60,287 bases of DNA from assembly GCA_904397835.1 (NCBI GenBank), contig CAJFOV010000018.1, positions 1 through 60,287 on the forward strand, read 5' to 3'. The stretch's first letter is position 1, and every line of letters starts with the position of its first letter. Under the pieces are notes generated by a model. The model did no database searches and was not told where the DNA came from. It worked only from the letters and a program-made list of their open reading frames with translations. Origin of the DNA: Candidatus Aristotella avistercoris (GTDB lineage: Bacteria > Bacillota > Clostridia > Oscillospirales > Ruminococcaceae). This document shows positions 15,225-23,647 of the stretch, in pieces. The translations under genes and the position numbers were made by a program.

Positions 15225-15253
15225 TTGCAAATTCTGTCGGCTTTTTATAAAAT
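15225..15253 (+). promoter_or_regulatory. Candidate promoter for the BMP gene
   Basis: TTGCAA at 15225-15230, 17 bp, TAAAAT at 15248-15253. Transcription would begin near 15260, upstream of the terminator hairpin at 15275-15311. Confidence 0.5.
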
Positions 15254-15274
15254 ATAGGTAAACGTAGAAAGAAG

Positions 15275-15311
15275 ACCGCCTGGAATATTTCCCATTTTGG
15301 GCGGCTTTTTT
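15275..15311 (+). terminator. Intrinsic terminator / possible attenuator
   Basis: GACCGCC at 15274-15280 pairs with GGGCGGC at 15299-15305 and is followed by TTTTTT. It would end the XRE/Spo0A-like transcript. Because the best promoter lies upstream of it, it may also act as an attenuator for the BMP operon. Confidence 0.65.
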
Positions 15312-15358
15312 CGTTGGTCGAAACTGGTCGGTTCAAAGAAGAAAGAGGAGGATCTTAC

Positions 15359-16504
15359 ATGATGAAGAAATTTCTCAGCGCGCTTCTTGCCGCAGCCATG
15401 ATGGCCCTGTGCCTGGCAGGTTGCGGCGGTGACACCACGGGCAGCGGCTCCGGCTCCGGCAGCGCTTCCGGCGGCGTCGCAAAAGAGGACATCAAAGTGG
15501 GCGTCATCCACATCGGCGACCCTGCCGCAGGCTCCGGCTACAGCTATGCCCATGACCAGGGCATCGTTGGCATGCAGAAGAACCTGGGGCTGAGCGACGA
15601 TCAGATCGTGCGCAAGAACAACGTGGACGACACCAAGACCGCCGACATTGAAAACGCCATCACCGAGTGCATCGAGGAGGGCTGCAACATCATCTTTGCC
15701 ACCTCCTGGGGCTACATGGATGTGTGTGAGCGCCTGTCTGCCGAGTATCCCAACGTGTTCTTCAGCCACGGCACCGGTGTTGTTTCCAACGGCACCAACA
15801 TGAACCACTACTTTGGCCGCATCTATCAGGCCCGGTATCTGTCCGGTATTGCCGCAGGCCTGAAGACCGAGAGCAATATGATCGGCTACGTGGCTGCCAT
15901 GGGCCAGGAGAACGGTGAGGTCACCAGCGGCATCGATGCCTTTGCCATGGGCGTGGAGAGCGTGAATCCCGATGCCAAGGTCTATGTGAAGGTCACCAAC
16001 AGCTGGTACGATCCCGAGGGTGAGACCCAGGCTGCTCAGGCGCTGCTGGATATGGGCTGCGACGTCATCGCCCAGCACTGCGACACCCCCAACCCCCAGC
16101 TGGCCGCTGAGAGAGCCGGAGCCTTTGGCGTCGGCTACAACTCCGACATGGTCAACGATGCGCCCAACGCCACCCTCACCAGTGTCATGTGGGATTGGAG
16201 CGTCTACTACACCAAGGCCGTGCAGAACGTGATGGACGGCACCTGGGTCATCGGCGAAAAGGTGGAGGACTACTACGGTGACATGGTGGACGGCCTGGTC
16301 ACCCTGGGCACCCTGAACACCGACCTGTGCGCTGAGGGCACGGAGGAGGCCATCAACGAGGCCAAGGAGAAGATCCTCTCCGGCGAGTGGGATGTCTTTG
16401 ACGGCAAGACCGAGCTGGAGGACAACCAGGGCCAGATGCACACTGTAGAGGGTGCAGACTACGGCTCTGTCAACTGGTACTACAAGAACGTAGAGCTCAG
16501 ATAA
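15359..16504 (+). CDS. BMP-family (PnrA/NupN-like) substrate-binding lipoprotein
   Basis: The product has 381 aa from ATG 15359 (ribosome site GAGGAGGAT). The signal peptide ends in a lipobox LAGC at about residues 19-22, so it is a lipoprotein, followed by a flexible Gly/Ser linker (about 25-40). The rest is a periplasmic-binding fold of the basic membrane protein family: KVGVIHIGDPAAGSGYSYAHDQG, TSWGYMD, FFSHGTG, and GYNSDMVNDAP. BMP proteins in Firmicutes mostly bind purine nucleosides. It is followed by a two-domain ATPase and two permeases, giving a complete importer. The terminator between this gene and the ATPase should make it the more abundant product. Confidence 0.92.
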   Translation: MMKKFLSALLAAAMMALCLAGCGGDTTGSGSGSGSASGGVAKEDIKVGVIHIGDPAAGSGYSYAHDQGIVGMQKNLGLSDDQIVRKNNVDDTKTADIENAITECIEEGCNIIFATSWGYMDVCERLSAEYPNVFFSHGTGVVSNGTNMNHYFGRIYQARYLSGIAAGLKTESNMIGYVAAMGQENGEVTSGIDAFAMGVESVNPDAKVYVKVTNSWYDPEGETQAAQALLDMGCDVIAQHCDTPNPQLAAERAGAFGVGYNSDMVNDAPNATLTSVMWDWSVYYTKAVQNVMDGTWVIGEKVEDYYGDMVDGLVTLGTLNTDLCAEGTEEAINEAKEKILSGEWDVFDGKTELEDNQGQMHTVEGADYGSVNWYYKNVELR

Positions 16505-16525
16505 GGTAGCCATTGCGGCTGCGAG

Positions 16526-16562
16526 CAAGAAAAGGGCGGCCGGCAGACCGCCCTTTTCTTAA
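16526..16562 (+). terminator. Intergenic terminator after the binding-protein gene
   Basis: AAGAAAAGGGCGG pairs perfectly with CCGCCCTTTTCTT. Such partial terminators are common between a binding protein and its transport genes and lower expression of the latter. Confidence 0.75.
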
Positions 16563-16591
16563 TCCCAAGATAGAAAGAGGAGGAAGGCTTT

Positions 16592-18097
16592 ATGGCACAG
16601 ACCACGGCCATTGCATGCAGCAAGATCACCAAGCGGTTTGGCACCGTTGTGGCCAATGACGCCATAGACCTGCAGGTGCGCTATGGAGAGATCTTGGCCC
16701 TGCTGGGGGAGAACGGCAGCGGCAAGACCACGCTGATGAACATGCTCTCCGGGATCTACCACCCTGATGAAGGGACCATTGCCGTGGATGGAAGGACCGT
16801 GGCCATCAGCTCCCCGGCGGATGCCCAGCGGCTGGGGATCGGCATGATCCACCAGCATTTCAAACTGGTGGAGCCCTTCAGTGCCATGGACAACATTGTT
16901 CTGGGCACCAAGGAAAGGAAGCTGAACAACCGGGCCCTCAAGGAGAAGGTGTTGGGCCTCTGTAAGGAGTATGGCCTCTCCATCAACCCGGAGCAGAGGG
17001 TCCAGGACATGAGCGTAAGTGAAAAACAGACGGTGGAGATCCTCAAGGTCCTCTACCGGGGGGCCAGAATTTTGATCCTGGACGAGCCCACGGCGGTGCT
17101 CACCCCCCAGGAGACGGACAAACTCTTCCAGATCCTGCGAGGCATGCGGGAAAAGGGCTGTGCCATCATCATCATCACCCACAAGCTCAACGAGGTCATG
17201 GCCATCAGCGACCGAGTCACCATCCTGCGCAAGGGCAAGAGCGTGGGCACCGTGGAGACCAGCCAGGTAGATCCGGCCAAACTCACAGAGCTGATGGTGG
17301 GCCATGCGGTGAGCCTCTCCATCCACCGCCCGGAACCCAGGGACGTCTCCACCATTCTGAAGGTGGTCAACCTGACAGTGCAGCGCCCGGACGGCGGCCT
17401 GGGGCTGGACGACGTGAACTTTGAGATCCGCCGTGGGGAGATCCTGGGGGTGGCCGGTATTGCCGGCAGCGGCCAAAAGGAACTGTGCGAGACCATTGCC
17501 GGCCTGATGCCGGCTCAAAAGGGCGCCATCCTCTACAACAAGGAGAATATCCTGGGCAAGTCCCCCAAGGAGATCATCGCCCTTGGGGTGAGCATGAGCT
17601 TTGTGCCGGAGGACCGGCTGGGCATGGGCCTGGTGGCAGGCATGGGCATGACGGACAACATGCTCCTCAAGAGCTACCGCAGGGGAAAGGGGCCCTTTGT
17701 GGACCGGGCACCGGCCAAAGAGCTGGCCAAGGAGCTGGTGGACAAGCTCTCCATTGTGACCCCCAGTGTGGAGACGCCGGTGCGGCTCATGAGCGGCGGC
17801 AACGTGCAGAAGGTGCTGCTGGGGCGGGAGATCGAATCGGACCCCAACCTGCTCATTACCGCCTACCCGGTGCGGGGACTGGATATCAACTCCAGCTATC
17901 TGATCTATGACCTGCTGAACCAGCAGAAGGAGAAGGGCGTGGCCGTGGTGTTCATCGGCGAGGACCTGGATGTGCTCCTGGAGCTCTGCGACCGGATCAT
18001 GGTCCTCTGCCACGGCAAGATCACCGGCATTGTGGACGCCAAGGCCACCACCAAGGAACAGATTGGCCTGATGATGACGGGGGAGGAGAACGCATGA
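16592..18097 (+). CDS. Nucleoside/sugar ABC transporter ATP-binding protein (two domains)
   Basis: A 501-aa tandem ATPase for the BMP importer, like NupO/YufO. Domain 1 (about 5-245) has Walker A GENGSGKTT, signature MSVSEKQ and Walker B ILILDEPTAVLTPQE. Domain 2 (about 250-498) has a degenerate Walker A (GIAGSGQKEL), signature MSGGNVQK and LLITAYPVRGLD in place of Walker B. One intact and one degenerate site is normal for the CUT2/BMP class. Ribosome site AGAGGAGG; the end overlaps the next gene by 4 bp (ATGA). Confidence 0.93.
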   Translation: MAQTTAIACSKITKRFGTVVANDAIDLQVRYGEILALLGENGSGKTTLMNMLSGIYHPDEGTIAVDGRTVAISSPADAQRLGIGMIHQHFKLVEPFSAMDNIVLGTKERKLNNRALKEKVLGLCKEYGLSINPEQRVQDMSVSEKQTVEILKVLYRGARILILDEPTAVLTPQETDKLFQILRGMREKGCAIIIITHKLNEVMAISDRVTILRKGKSVGTVETSQVDPAKLTELMVGHAVSLSIHRPEPRDVSTILKVVNLTVQRPDGGLGLDDVNFEIRRGEILGVAGIAGSGQKELCETIAGLMPAQKGAILYNKENILGKSPKEIIALGVSMSFVPEDRLGMGLVAGMGMTDNMLLKSYRRGKGPFVDRAPAKELAKELVDKLSIVTPSVETPVRLMSGGNVQKVLLGREIESDPNLLITAYPVRGLDINSSYLIYDLLNQQKEKGVAVVFIGEDLDVLLELCDRIMVLCHGKITGIVDAKATTKEQIGLMMTGEENA

Positions 18098-19218
18098 ACG
18101 AGAGTACATACAAATCCAGCCGGGAGCCCTTGTTCCGGGTGGTCAAACGCGCGGAGCGCAGCGGCAGGCAGATGCTGATTTTCCGCCTGCTGGCAGTGCT
18201 CCTCTCCCTGGTGGCAGGGGGATTGTTCATTCTTGCCATTGGGGCAAATCCTCTGCAGGTCTACCGCCAAATCCTCGACGGGGCCTTCCGCAGCAAGCTG
18301 GCCTTCCAGGGCACGGTCAAGCTCTGTATTCCCCTGTGCATCAGCGCTTTGGGCGTCACCCTGGCCTTTAAGATGAAGTTTTGGAACATCGGCGGCGAGG
18401 GCCAGATCATCATGGGCGGCATCTTTGCCACCTATTTTGCCCTGTTCCACTCCGATTGGAATCACTGGCTCCTCATGTTGGTCTGCCTGCTGGCGGGCAT
18501 CGTGGGCGGTGGCCTGTGGGGCCTGCTGGCTGCCTTCTGCAAGGTCAAGTGGAACACCAATGAGACCCTGCTGACTCTGATGCTCAACTATGTGGCCCTG
18601 TATCTGGTCACCTATCTGCAGAACGACCCCTGGCGGGACCCCAAGGCCAACGGATTTCCCAAGATTGCCTCCTTTGACTCCAATGCCATCCTGGACCGGG
18701 TGCTGGGGGTGCAGGCCGGGTGGATCGTCATGCTCATCCTGGTGGTGGCAGTGTGGATCTATCTGAAAAAGAGCAAGCAGGGCTATGAGATCGCCGTGGT
18801 GGGCGAGAGTCAGGATACCGCCCGCTACGCCGGCATCCGGGTCAAACGGGTGATCCTGCGCACCATGTTCCTCTCCGGCGCCATCGCCGGGGTGTGCGGT
18901 ATGCTCCAGGCGGTGGGAACCGACGCCACCCTCTCCACGGGCGTGGCCGGCGGCATCGGCTTTACGGCCATCATCGTGGCCTGGCTCTGCCAGCTGCATC
19001 CCGGCATGATCCTGGTGGTCTCCTTCCTGTTCAGCGTCCTGGAGAAGGGCTCCAGCGTGGTTCAGTCCCAGATGGGCCTGTCCTCTGACTGCGCCGCCGT
19101 GCTTCAGGGAATCATCCTGTTCTTTATTTTGGCATCGGAGTTCTTTGTCCGCTACTCCTTTGTCCTGCGCAAGAAGGAGAAGACCCCTGCACCTGCTGCA
19201 AAGAAGGAGGCGGTATAA
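18094..19218 (+). CDS. Nucleoside/sugar ABC transporter permease (first subunit)
   Basis: The product has 374 aa with about nine membrane helices, of the branched-chain/CUT2-type permease family (NupP/YufP-like). A cytoplasmic N-terminus of about 25 residues precedes the first helix (LLAVLLSLVAGGLFIL). GGEGQIIMGGIFATYF and YEIAVVGESQDTARYAGI (coupling loop) are family signatures. It overlaps its neighbours on both sides (ATGA, TAATG), so the transport genes are translationally coupled. It forms the channel together with the next gene. Confidence 0.92.
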   Translation: MNESTYKSSREPLFRVVKRAERSGRQMLIFRLLAVLLSLVAGGLFILAIGANPLQVYRQILDGAFRSKLAFQGTVKLCIPLCISALGVTLAFKMKFWNIGGEGQIIMGGIFATYFALFHSDWNHWLLMLVCLLAGIVGGGLWGLLAAFCKVKWNTNETLLTLMLNYVALYLVTYLQNDPWRDPKANGFPKIASFDSNAILDRVLGVQAGWIVMLILVVAVWIYLKKSKQGYEIAVVGESQDTARYAGIRVKRVILRTMFLSGAIAGVCGMLQAVGTDATLSTGVAGGIGFTAIIVAWLCQLHPGMILVVSFLFSVLEKGSSVVQSQMGLSSDCAAVLQGIILFFILASEFFVRYSFVLRKKEKTPAPAAKKEAV

Positions 19219-20174
19219 TGGAGATGTTCATGAAATTCTTGGTGGCTGCCATTGTGGCCGGGACCCCTCTGCTCTTTGGTACCGTGGGGGAGATCCTTAG
19301 TGAAAAGGTGGGCCACCTGAACCTGGGTGTGGAGGGCATGATGGCCCTGGGCGCCTGCGCCGGATTCATGGTGGGCTATCTGACGGACAACCTGGTGCTG
19401 GCCCTGGTGGCGGCCTTTGGGGCGGGCCTCTTGGGGGCGCTGATCTATGGGGTGCTCACCGTCACCTTTTTGGCCAACCAGAATGTGACCGGCTTGACGC
19501 TGACCATCTTTGGCCAGGGGCTCTCCAACTTCATTGGCTACTTTATGCTGGAAAACAGCGAGTCCGGCACTCTCAAGCTTCCGGCACAGATCACCGCACA
19601 GATGGCGGATGTCCACATTCCTGTCCTGTCGGATCTGCCGGTGGTGGGGCCGCTGCTGTTCCAATATAACCCCTTTGTATACCTGGCCATTGCCATTGCC
19701 CTGGTCTGTGCCTACTACCTGTTCCGCACCAAGACAGGACTCAACGTCCAGGCCATTGGAGAGAACCCCGGCGCGGCGGATGCGGCCTCCATCCAGGTCA
19801 ACCGCTGGAAATACTTCAACATCCTCCTGGGCGGCGGCATCTGCGGCCTGGGCGGGGCCTACTGCAGCATGATCATCAACGGCGGCGTCTGGCTGGCAGA
19901 CAGTACGGGAGGCCTGGGCTGGATCGCCGTGGCACTGGTGATCTTTGCCGCCTGGAAGCCCCAGATGGCCATCTTTGGCAGCTTTGTGTTCGGCGGGCTG
20001 CGGGTGCTCAAGTACTATGTCCCCTCCAATGTCATCAACATTCCCATTGCCTTCTATGACATGCTGCCCTTCCTCATCACCGCCCTGGTGCTGGTGATCA
20101 GCAGCATGCGCAAATCCACCAGTTCCCGCATCCCCGGCAGTTTGGGTGTCAACTACTTCCGGGAGGAGCGCTAA
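19218..20174 (+). CDS. Nucleoside/sugar ABC transporter permease (second subunit)
   Basis: The 318-aa partner permease (NupQ/YufQ-like) has about eight helices. The first half has EKVGHLNLGVEGMMALGA, the family fingerprint; LNVQAIGENPGAADAASI is the ATPase-contact loop. Ribosome site AAGGAGG lies inside the end of the previous gene. It is the last gene of the importer, followed by a strong terminator. Confidence 0.92.
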   Translation: MEMFMKFLVAAIVAGTPLLFGTVGEILSEKVGHLNLGVEGMMALGACAGFMVGYLTDNLVLALVAAFGAGLLGALIYGVLTVTFLANQNVTGLTLTIFGQGLSNFIGYFMLENSESGTLKLPAQITAQMADVHIPVLSDLPVVGPLLFQYNPFVYLAIAIALVCAYYLFRTKTGLNVQAIGENPGAADAASIQVNRWKYFNILLGGGICGLGGAYCSMIINGGVWLADSTGGLGWIAVALVIFAAWKPQMAIFGSFVFGGLRVLKYYVPSNVINIPIAFYDMLPFLITALVLVISSMRKSTSSRIPGSLGVNYFREER

Positions 20175-20196
20175 CGGCGATAAAACCCACTGTAAC

Positions 20197-20239
20197 GGCC
20201 GTGGAATCCCAACGGGATTCCACGGCCTGTATTATTTGT
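20197..20239 (+). terminator. Intrinsic terminator of the importer operon
   Basis: GGCCGTGGAATCCC pairs perfectly with GGGATTCCACGGCC around AAC and is followed by TGTATTATTT. The remaining stretch to 20495 holds no gene I can support. Confidence 0.8.
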
Positions 20240-20495
20240 TTAAAATATTATAAGATGTTATATGATGGGTTGTTGCAATCATGTAAATGGGCGGCGTTCC
20301 CATGGGCGCAGGCTCTTGGGACGAACAAGCAGCAACAGAGGGATCACCGCTCCCTTGGACACGGGCGTTCACAGTTGTTCTGGTGCAGGGGGAGAAAATT
20401 GGGCAGAGGCCCCATGATTTTTCAAAAACAGGCAGCAAATCCCCATAAAATGTGATAGAATAAAATCATCAACCAAGAAAGGAAGTGTGATTGTT

Positions 20496-21002
20496 ATGAG
20501 CGAGTTTCGAGAGATTTCACCATTGGAGATTGGGGATAATCCCTTCCAGCTCATTGGAAAGGACTGGATGCTCATCACCGCCGAGAAGGACGGCGTGGCC
20601 AACACCATGACCGCCAGCTACGGTACCCTGGGCCGCCTGTGGAACAAACCTGTGGCCACCATCTATGTGCGGCCGGCCCGGCATACCTACTCCTTTATCG
20701 AGAGCGCCGACACCCTGAGCCTGACCTTCTTTGATGAGAAGTACCGCAAGGAGCTGACCTACATGGGAAGAACCTCCGGCCGGGATGAGGATAAGATCGC
20801 CCACTGTGGCTTCCACCTGCTCCACGACGGGGAGACCCCCTATTTCCAGGAGGCCCGCCTGGTGCTCATCTGCCGCAAGCTCTACTCCCAGATGCTGGAG
20901 ACAGACTGCTTCCTGGATGCCGAGGTGGACGAGAAGGACTATCCCCTGAAGGATTACCACCGGGTCTATGTGGTGGAGATCCTCAAAGTGCTGCAAAAAT
21001 AG
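20496..21002 (+). CDS. Flavin reductase family protein
   Basis: The product has 168 aa. ATG 20496 is preferred over a GTG at 20487, which overlaps the AAAGGAAG ribosome site. It has a flavoredoxin-like split-barrel FMN-binding fold. The family pattern appears as KDWMLITAEKDGVANTMTASYGTLG (flavin contacts), YVRPARHTYSFIE and FDEKYRKELTYMGRTSGRDEDK. Such proteins bind FMN and pass electrons between pyridine nucleotides or ferredoxin and flavin-dependent partners. It may share a transcript with hflX 28 bp downstream. The partner is unknown. Confidence 0.85.
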   Translation: MSEFREISPLEIGDNPFQLIGKDWMLITAEKDGVANTMTASYGTLGRLWNKPVATIYVRPARHTYSFIESADTLSLTFFDEKYRKELTYMGRTSGRDEDKIAHCGFHLLHDGETPYFQEARLVLICRKLYSQMLETDCFLDAEVDEKDYPLKDYHRVYVVEILKVLQK

Positions 21003-21029
21003 ACCCGTTGCTTGGAGGGAAGAACCCAC

Positions 21030-22319
21030 TTGTATCCAACCAGTGAAACAAATCCCCAGACCGCCCTGTTGGTGGCGGCAGACTGTGGGGAATACGACGT
21101 GGAGGTCTCGCTGGATGAGCTGGAGGAGCTCACCGAGACCGCCGGAGCAAAGGTGGTGGGGCGCCTGGTGCAAAGGCGTCCCGCCCTGGACCCTGCCACC
21201 TGCATTGGCTCCGGGCGGCTGCGGGAAGCGGCAGATTTCTGCCGGAATCAGGGTGTGGACCTGTTGGTCTTTGACCATGAGCTCACCGCTGCCCAGATGC
21301 GCAACATCGAAAATATCTGTGAGGTGGCTGTGCTGGACCGCACCATGGTGATTCTGGATATCTTTGCCCAGCGGGCCAACACCAGTGAGGGCCGCCTGCA
21401 GGTGGAACTGGCCCAGCAGCGCTACCGCCTGCCCCGGCTCACAGGGCTGGGGAAGAGCCTCTCCCGGCTGGGAGGAGGCGTGGGCACCCGGGGCCCAGGT
21501 GAGACCCAGCTGGAGACCGACCGTCGGCACATTCGCCGCCGGATCCAGACGTTGGAAGCCCAGCTGGCGGAGCTGGAAAAGCGCCGGAACCTGCAGCGAA
21601 CTCGCCGCAGGAAGGACGGCATGCCCACGGTGGCCATTGTGGGCTACACCAACGTGGGCAAATCCACTCTGCTCAATGCCTTGACTGGGGCCCAAGTGTT
21701 GTCCAAGGACATGCTTTTTGCCACCCTAGATCCCACCTCCCGGGGGGTGGAGCTGCCCGACGGCCGCCAGGTGCTGCTGGTGGATACGGTGGGATTCATC
21801 CGCCGCCTGCCCCACCATCTGGTGCAGGCCTTCAAGTCCACCCTGGAGGAGGCGGTCTATGCGGACCTGATCCTCAATGTTTGCGACATCTCCAGCCCGG
21901 AGGCTCAGGCTCAGGTGGAGGTGACCAGGGATCTGTTGGCCGAGTTGGGGGCAGGGGATACCCCCACCATTATGGTGCTCAACAAGGCAGACAAGCGCCA
22001 GGAGCTGCCAGAGCCCATGGATCGCAACACCGTCCTGGTGAGCGCCAGAACCGGATTTGGCCTGCAGGTGCTCAAGAGCCGCATGGCCCAGATCCTCACT
22101 CCCAGCCAGCTCCAAGTGCAGCTGTGCCTGCCCTATGACCAGGCCGGGTTGTTGGCCCTGATCCGGGAGAACGGACGGGTCTTTGCAGAGGAGTACCGGG
22201 CTGACGGCATCTGGGCCAACTGCCTGGTGGACCGTAAGGTGCTCCATCGTCTGCAAGCATATGTTGTGGCAGGCAACACCCTGCAGGGAGCGGAACCTCT
22301 CCAGGGACCGGATCAATAG
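21030..22319 (+). CDS. hflX: GTPase HflX
   Basis: The 429-aa ribosome-associated GTPase splits stalled or hibernating 70S ribosomes. I place the start at TTG 21030 because the ribosome site GGAGGGA (21014-21020) sits 9 bases before it; an upstream TTG at 21012 overlaps that site. The N-terminal domain (about 10-170) includes GRLVQRRPALDPATCIGSG and the glycine-rich LSRLGGGVGTRGPGETQLETD signature. A coiled-coil segment (about 172-198) precedes the G domain: G1 GYTNVGKST, switch ATLDPTSRG, G3 DTVGF, G4 NKAD. The C-terminal domain is about 75 residues. Confidence 0.94.
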   Translation: MYPTSETNPQTALLVAADCGEYDVEVSLDELEELTETAGAKVVGRLVQRRPALDPATCIGSGRLREAADFCRNQGVDLLVFDHELTAAQMRNIENICEVAVLDRTMVILDIFAQRANTSEGRLQVELAQQRYRLPRLTGLGKSLSRLGGGVGTRGPGETQLETDRRHIRRRIQTLEAQLAELEKRRNLQRTRRRKDGMPTVAIVGYTNVGKSTLLNALTGAQVLSKDMLFATLDPTSRGVELPDGRQVLLVDTVGFIRRLPHHLVQAFKSTLEEAVYADLILNVCDISSPEAQAQVEVTRDLLAELGAGDTPTIMVLNKADKRQELPEPMDRNTVLVSARTGFGLQVLKSRMAQILTPSQLQVQLCLPYDQAGLLALIRENGRVFAEEYRADGIWANCLVDRKVLHRLQAYVVAGNTLQGAEPLQGPDQ

Positions 22320-22382
22320 CGGGGCAGAATCAATAGCGGGGCAGATGGAGAAACGCTTTTGGTGCACCCACAAAGATGCTAG

Positions 22383-22425
22383 AAAAAACCACTCACTGTA
22401 TGAACGGTGAGTGGTTTTACTATTT
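22383..22425. terminator. Bidirectional terminator between hflX and the Fe-S protein gene
   Basis: AAAACCACTCAC pairs with GTGAGTGGTTTT, flanked by A-runs on the left and TACTATTTG on the right. It serves the two convergent genes. Confidence 0.8.
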
Positions 22426-22458
22426 GTATCATATGATCTGCGGCTGCGTCGGCGCGAC

Positions 22459-23247
22459 CTACTGATCCAACTTGGCGCAGGGATTTTGTAAGGTACAGGG
22501 GAGGGACACCACACACTTGCCGCAGATCTCCGCCTCCCAGTAGGTCTGGCCGGGGGGATTCAGATAGACGTCATTCTCGTGGCACAGGGCATAGCAAACA
22601 TGCCGGTCAAAGCCCTGGGCGGTGAGGGCCCCACTGGGGCAGCGGCGCACACAGGCCTCGCAGCGCAGCCCCCGCTTGCTCAGGCAGCGCTCCTGCTGGG
22701 GCCGGGGGGTGGCCTGCAGGGGCAGATTGGTGACAAAGCTGCCGATGCGCCCCAGACACCCCTGCTGGGTGATGAGCATGTTGTTCAGACCAAAGGTGCC
22801 AAGGCCCGCCACCCAGGCCACATGGCGCTGGGACCAGTTGCTCATGAGCTTATCCATATCCATGCTGGCAAAACCACCGGGAATCTGAGCCTCATACCCC
22901 GCCTTGCGCAGGTGTTCCACCATCCGGTCGTTGATATGGGCAAACATGGCGTTGCTCACCCGGTAGGCCCTGGCCCAGGTCTGGGAGGGCTTGAGGCCCT
23001 GGATATTGCTCTCCCCCACGGCGGGCAGGAAGGGGACAAAGTAGGAGATGACGCTCCGGGCCGAGGGGAGAATATCTGTGGGCAGGGCATGGGTGGGAGA
23101 GACCGCCTCTTTGAGCTGAAGGAAGGCTGGGTCCTGTGCGTCGGCAACCCCGACCAGCGGGGTGCGCCAGAGGTCGTCAATGTGGTGTTCCTGCTCGTAG
23201 GCGTGGATCTCCTGCTGGAGCAGGGTACAGATGTCCGATAATTCCAT
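22459..23247 (-). CDS. QueG-like 4Fe-4S protein, function unknown
   Basis: The product has 262 aa from ATG 23247 (ribosome site GAGGG). The N-terminal half has VADAQDPAFLQLKEAV and SYFVPFLPAVGESNIQG, an arrangement resembling the cobalamin-binding part of epoxyqueuosine reductase. WVAGLGTFGLNNMLITQQGCLGRIGSF parallels the QueG 'AGLGwiGKN' motif. The C-terminal third carries CLSKRGLRCEACVRRCP and later cysteines (CYALC, CGKCVVSLPC, CAKL), enough for two [4Fe-4S] clusters. It lacks the Asp/Glu-bearing segment found in the QueG-like gene at 34437 and is shorter than QueG, so queuosine synthesis is not safe to assume. It is the third gene of the DUF1576 operon. Confidence 0.75.
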   Translation of the reverse strand: MELSDICTLLQQEIHAYEQEHHIDDLWRTPLVGVADAQDPAFLQLKEAVSPTHALPTDILPSARSVISYFVPFLPAVGESNIQGLKPSQTWARAYRVSNAMFAHINDRMVEHLRKAGYEAQIPGGFASMDMDKLMSNWSQRHVAWVAGLGTFGLNNMLITQQGCLGRIGSFVTNLPLQATPRPQQERCLSKRGLRCEACVRRCPSGALTAQGFDRHVCYALCHENDVYLNPPGQTYWEAEICGKCVVSLPCTLQNPCAKLDQ

Positions 23248-23296
23248 TGGAATTCCCTCTTTCTCTTGCGTTTTGAGCCACCGGGCCAGGAGGGGC

Positions 23297-23647
23297 TCAC
23301 TGGTATTTTTTAAAGACAGTGATCTGAAGGTGGTTGCCGTCCAACTTGACATAGGCGTCGTCGATCATATGGCCGATGAGCTGCAGTTCTGCACTGTCGC
23401 TGCCCTCGTCGCCGCCGGCCAACTCCCAAAAATACTCCTCCATGGCCTCGTTCCGGCCGCCCTTGAGGCAGCGCTCCAGGAGATCCACACTCTCCTGGGC
23501 ATTATCTTTGACATCGCTCTCAAAGTGAACCAAAATGCCGTCGTCCATTTTGTTGAGATTGATGCGGATGTCCGTGGCGCCGGCATTGAACTGGAACATG
23601 AGCAGTTCGTCCATGATCCGGCTGATCTTTTCGCGATACTTATGCAT
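23297..23647 (-). CDS. Conserved hypothetical protein, operon with DUF1576
   Basis: A 116-aa soluble protein without signal or membrane helix. N-terminal helix (YREKISRIMDELLMFQFNAG) followed by a strand-rich part (TDIRINLNKMDDGILVHFESD) and a helical middle with an acidic GGDEGSDS stretch. The order of helix, 'GATDIRI', strands is reminiscent of half of a GHKL ATPase, but no ATP-lid glycine motifs are present, so this is speculation. It overlaps the end of the DUF1576 gene by 8 bp (ATGCATAA), a sign of translational coupling. Confidence 0.65.
   Translation of the reverse strand: MHKYREKISRIMDELLMFQFNAGATDIRINLNKMDDGILVHFESDVKDNAQESVDLLERCLKGGRNEAMEEYFWELAGGDEGSDSAELQLIGHMIDDAYVKLDGNHLQITVFKKYQ

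Noticed and set aside
15245-18999. Long minus-strand open frames opposite the BMP importer genes
   Set aside because: They mirror well-supported plus-strand genes and have His/Gly/Val-rich shadow composition.
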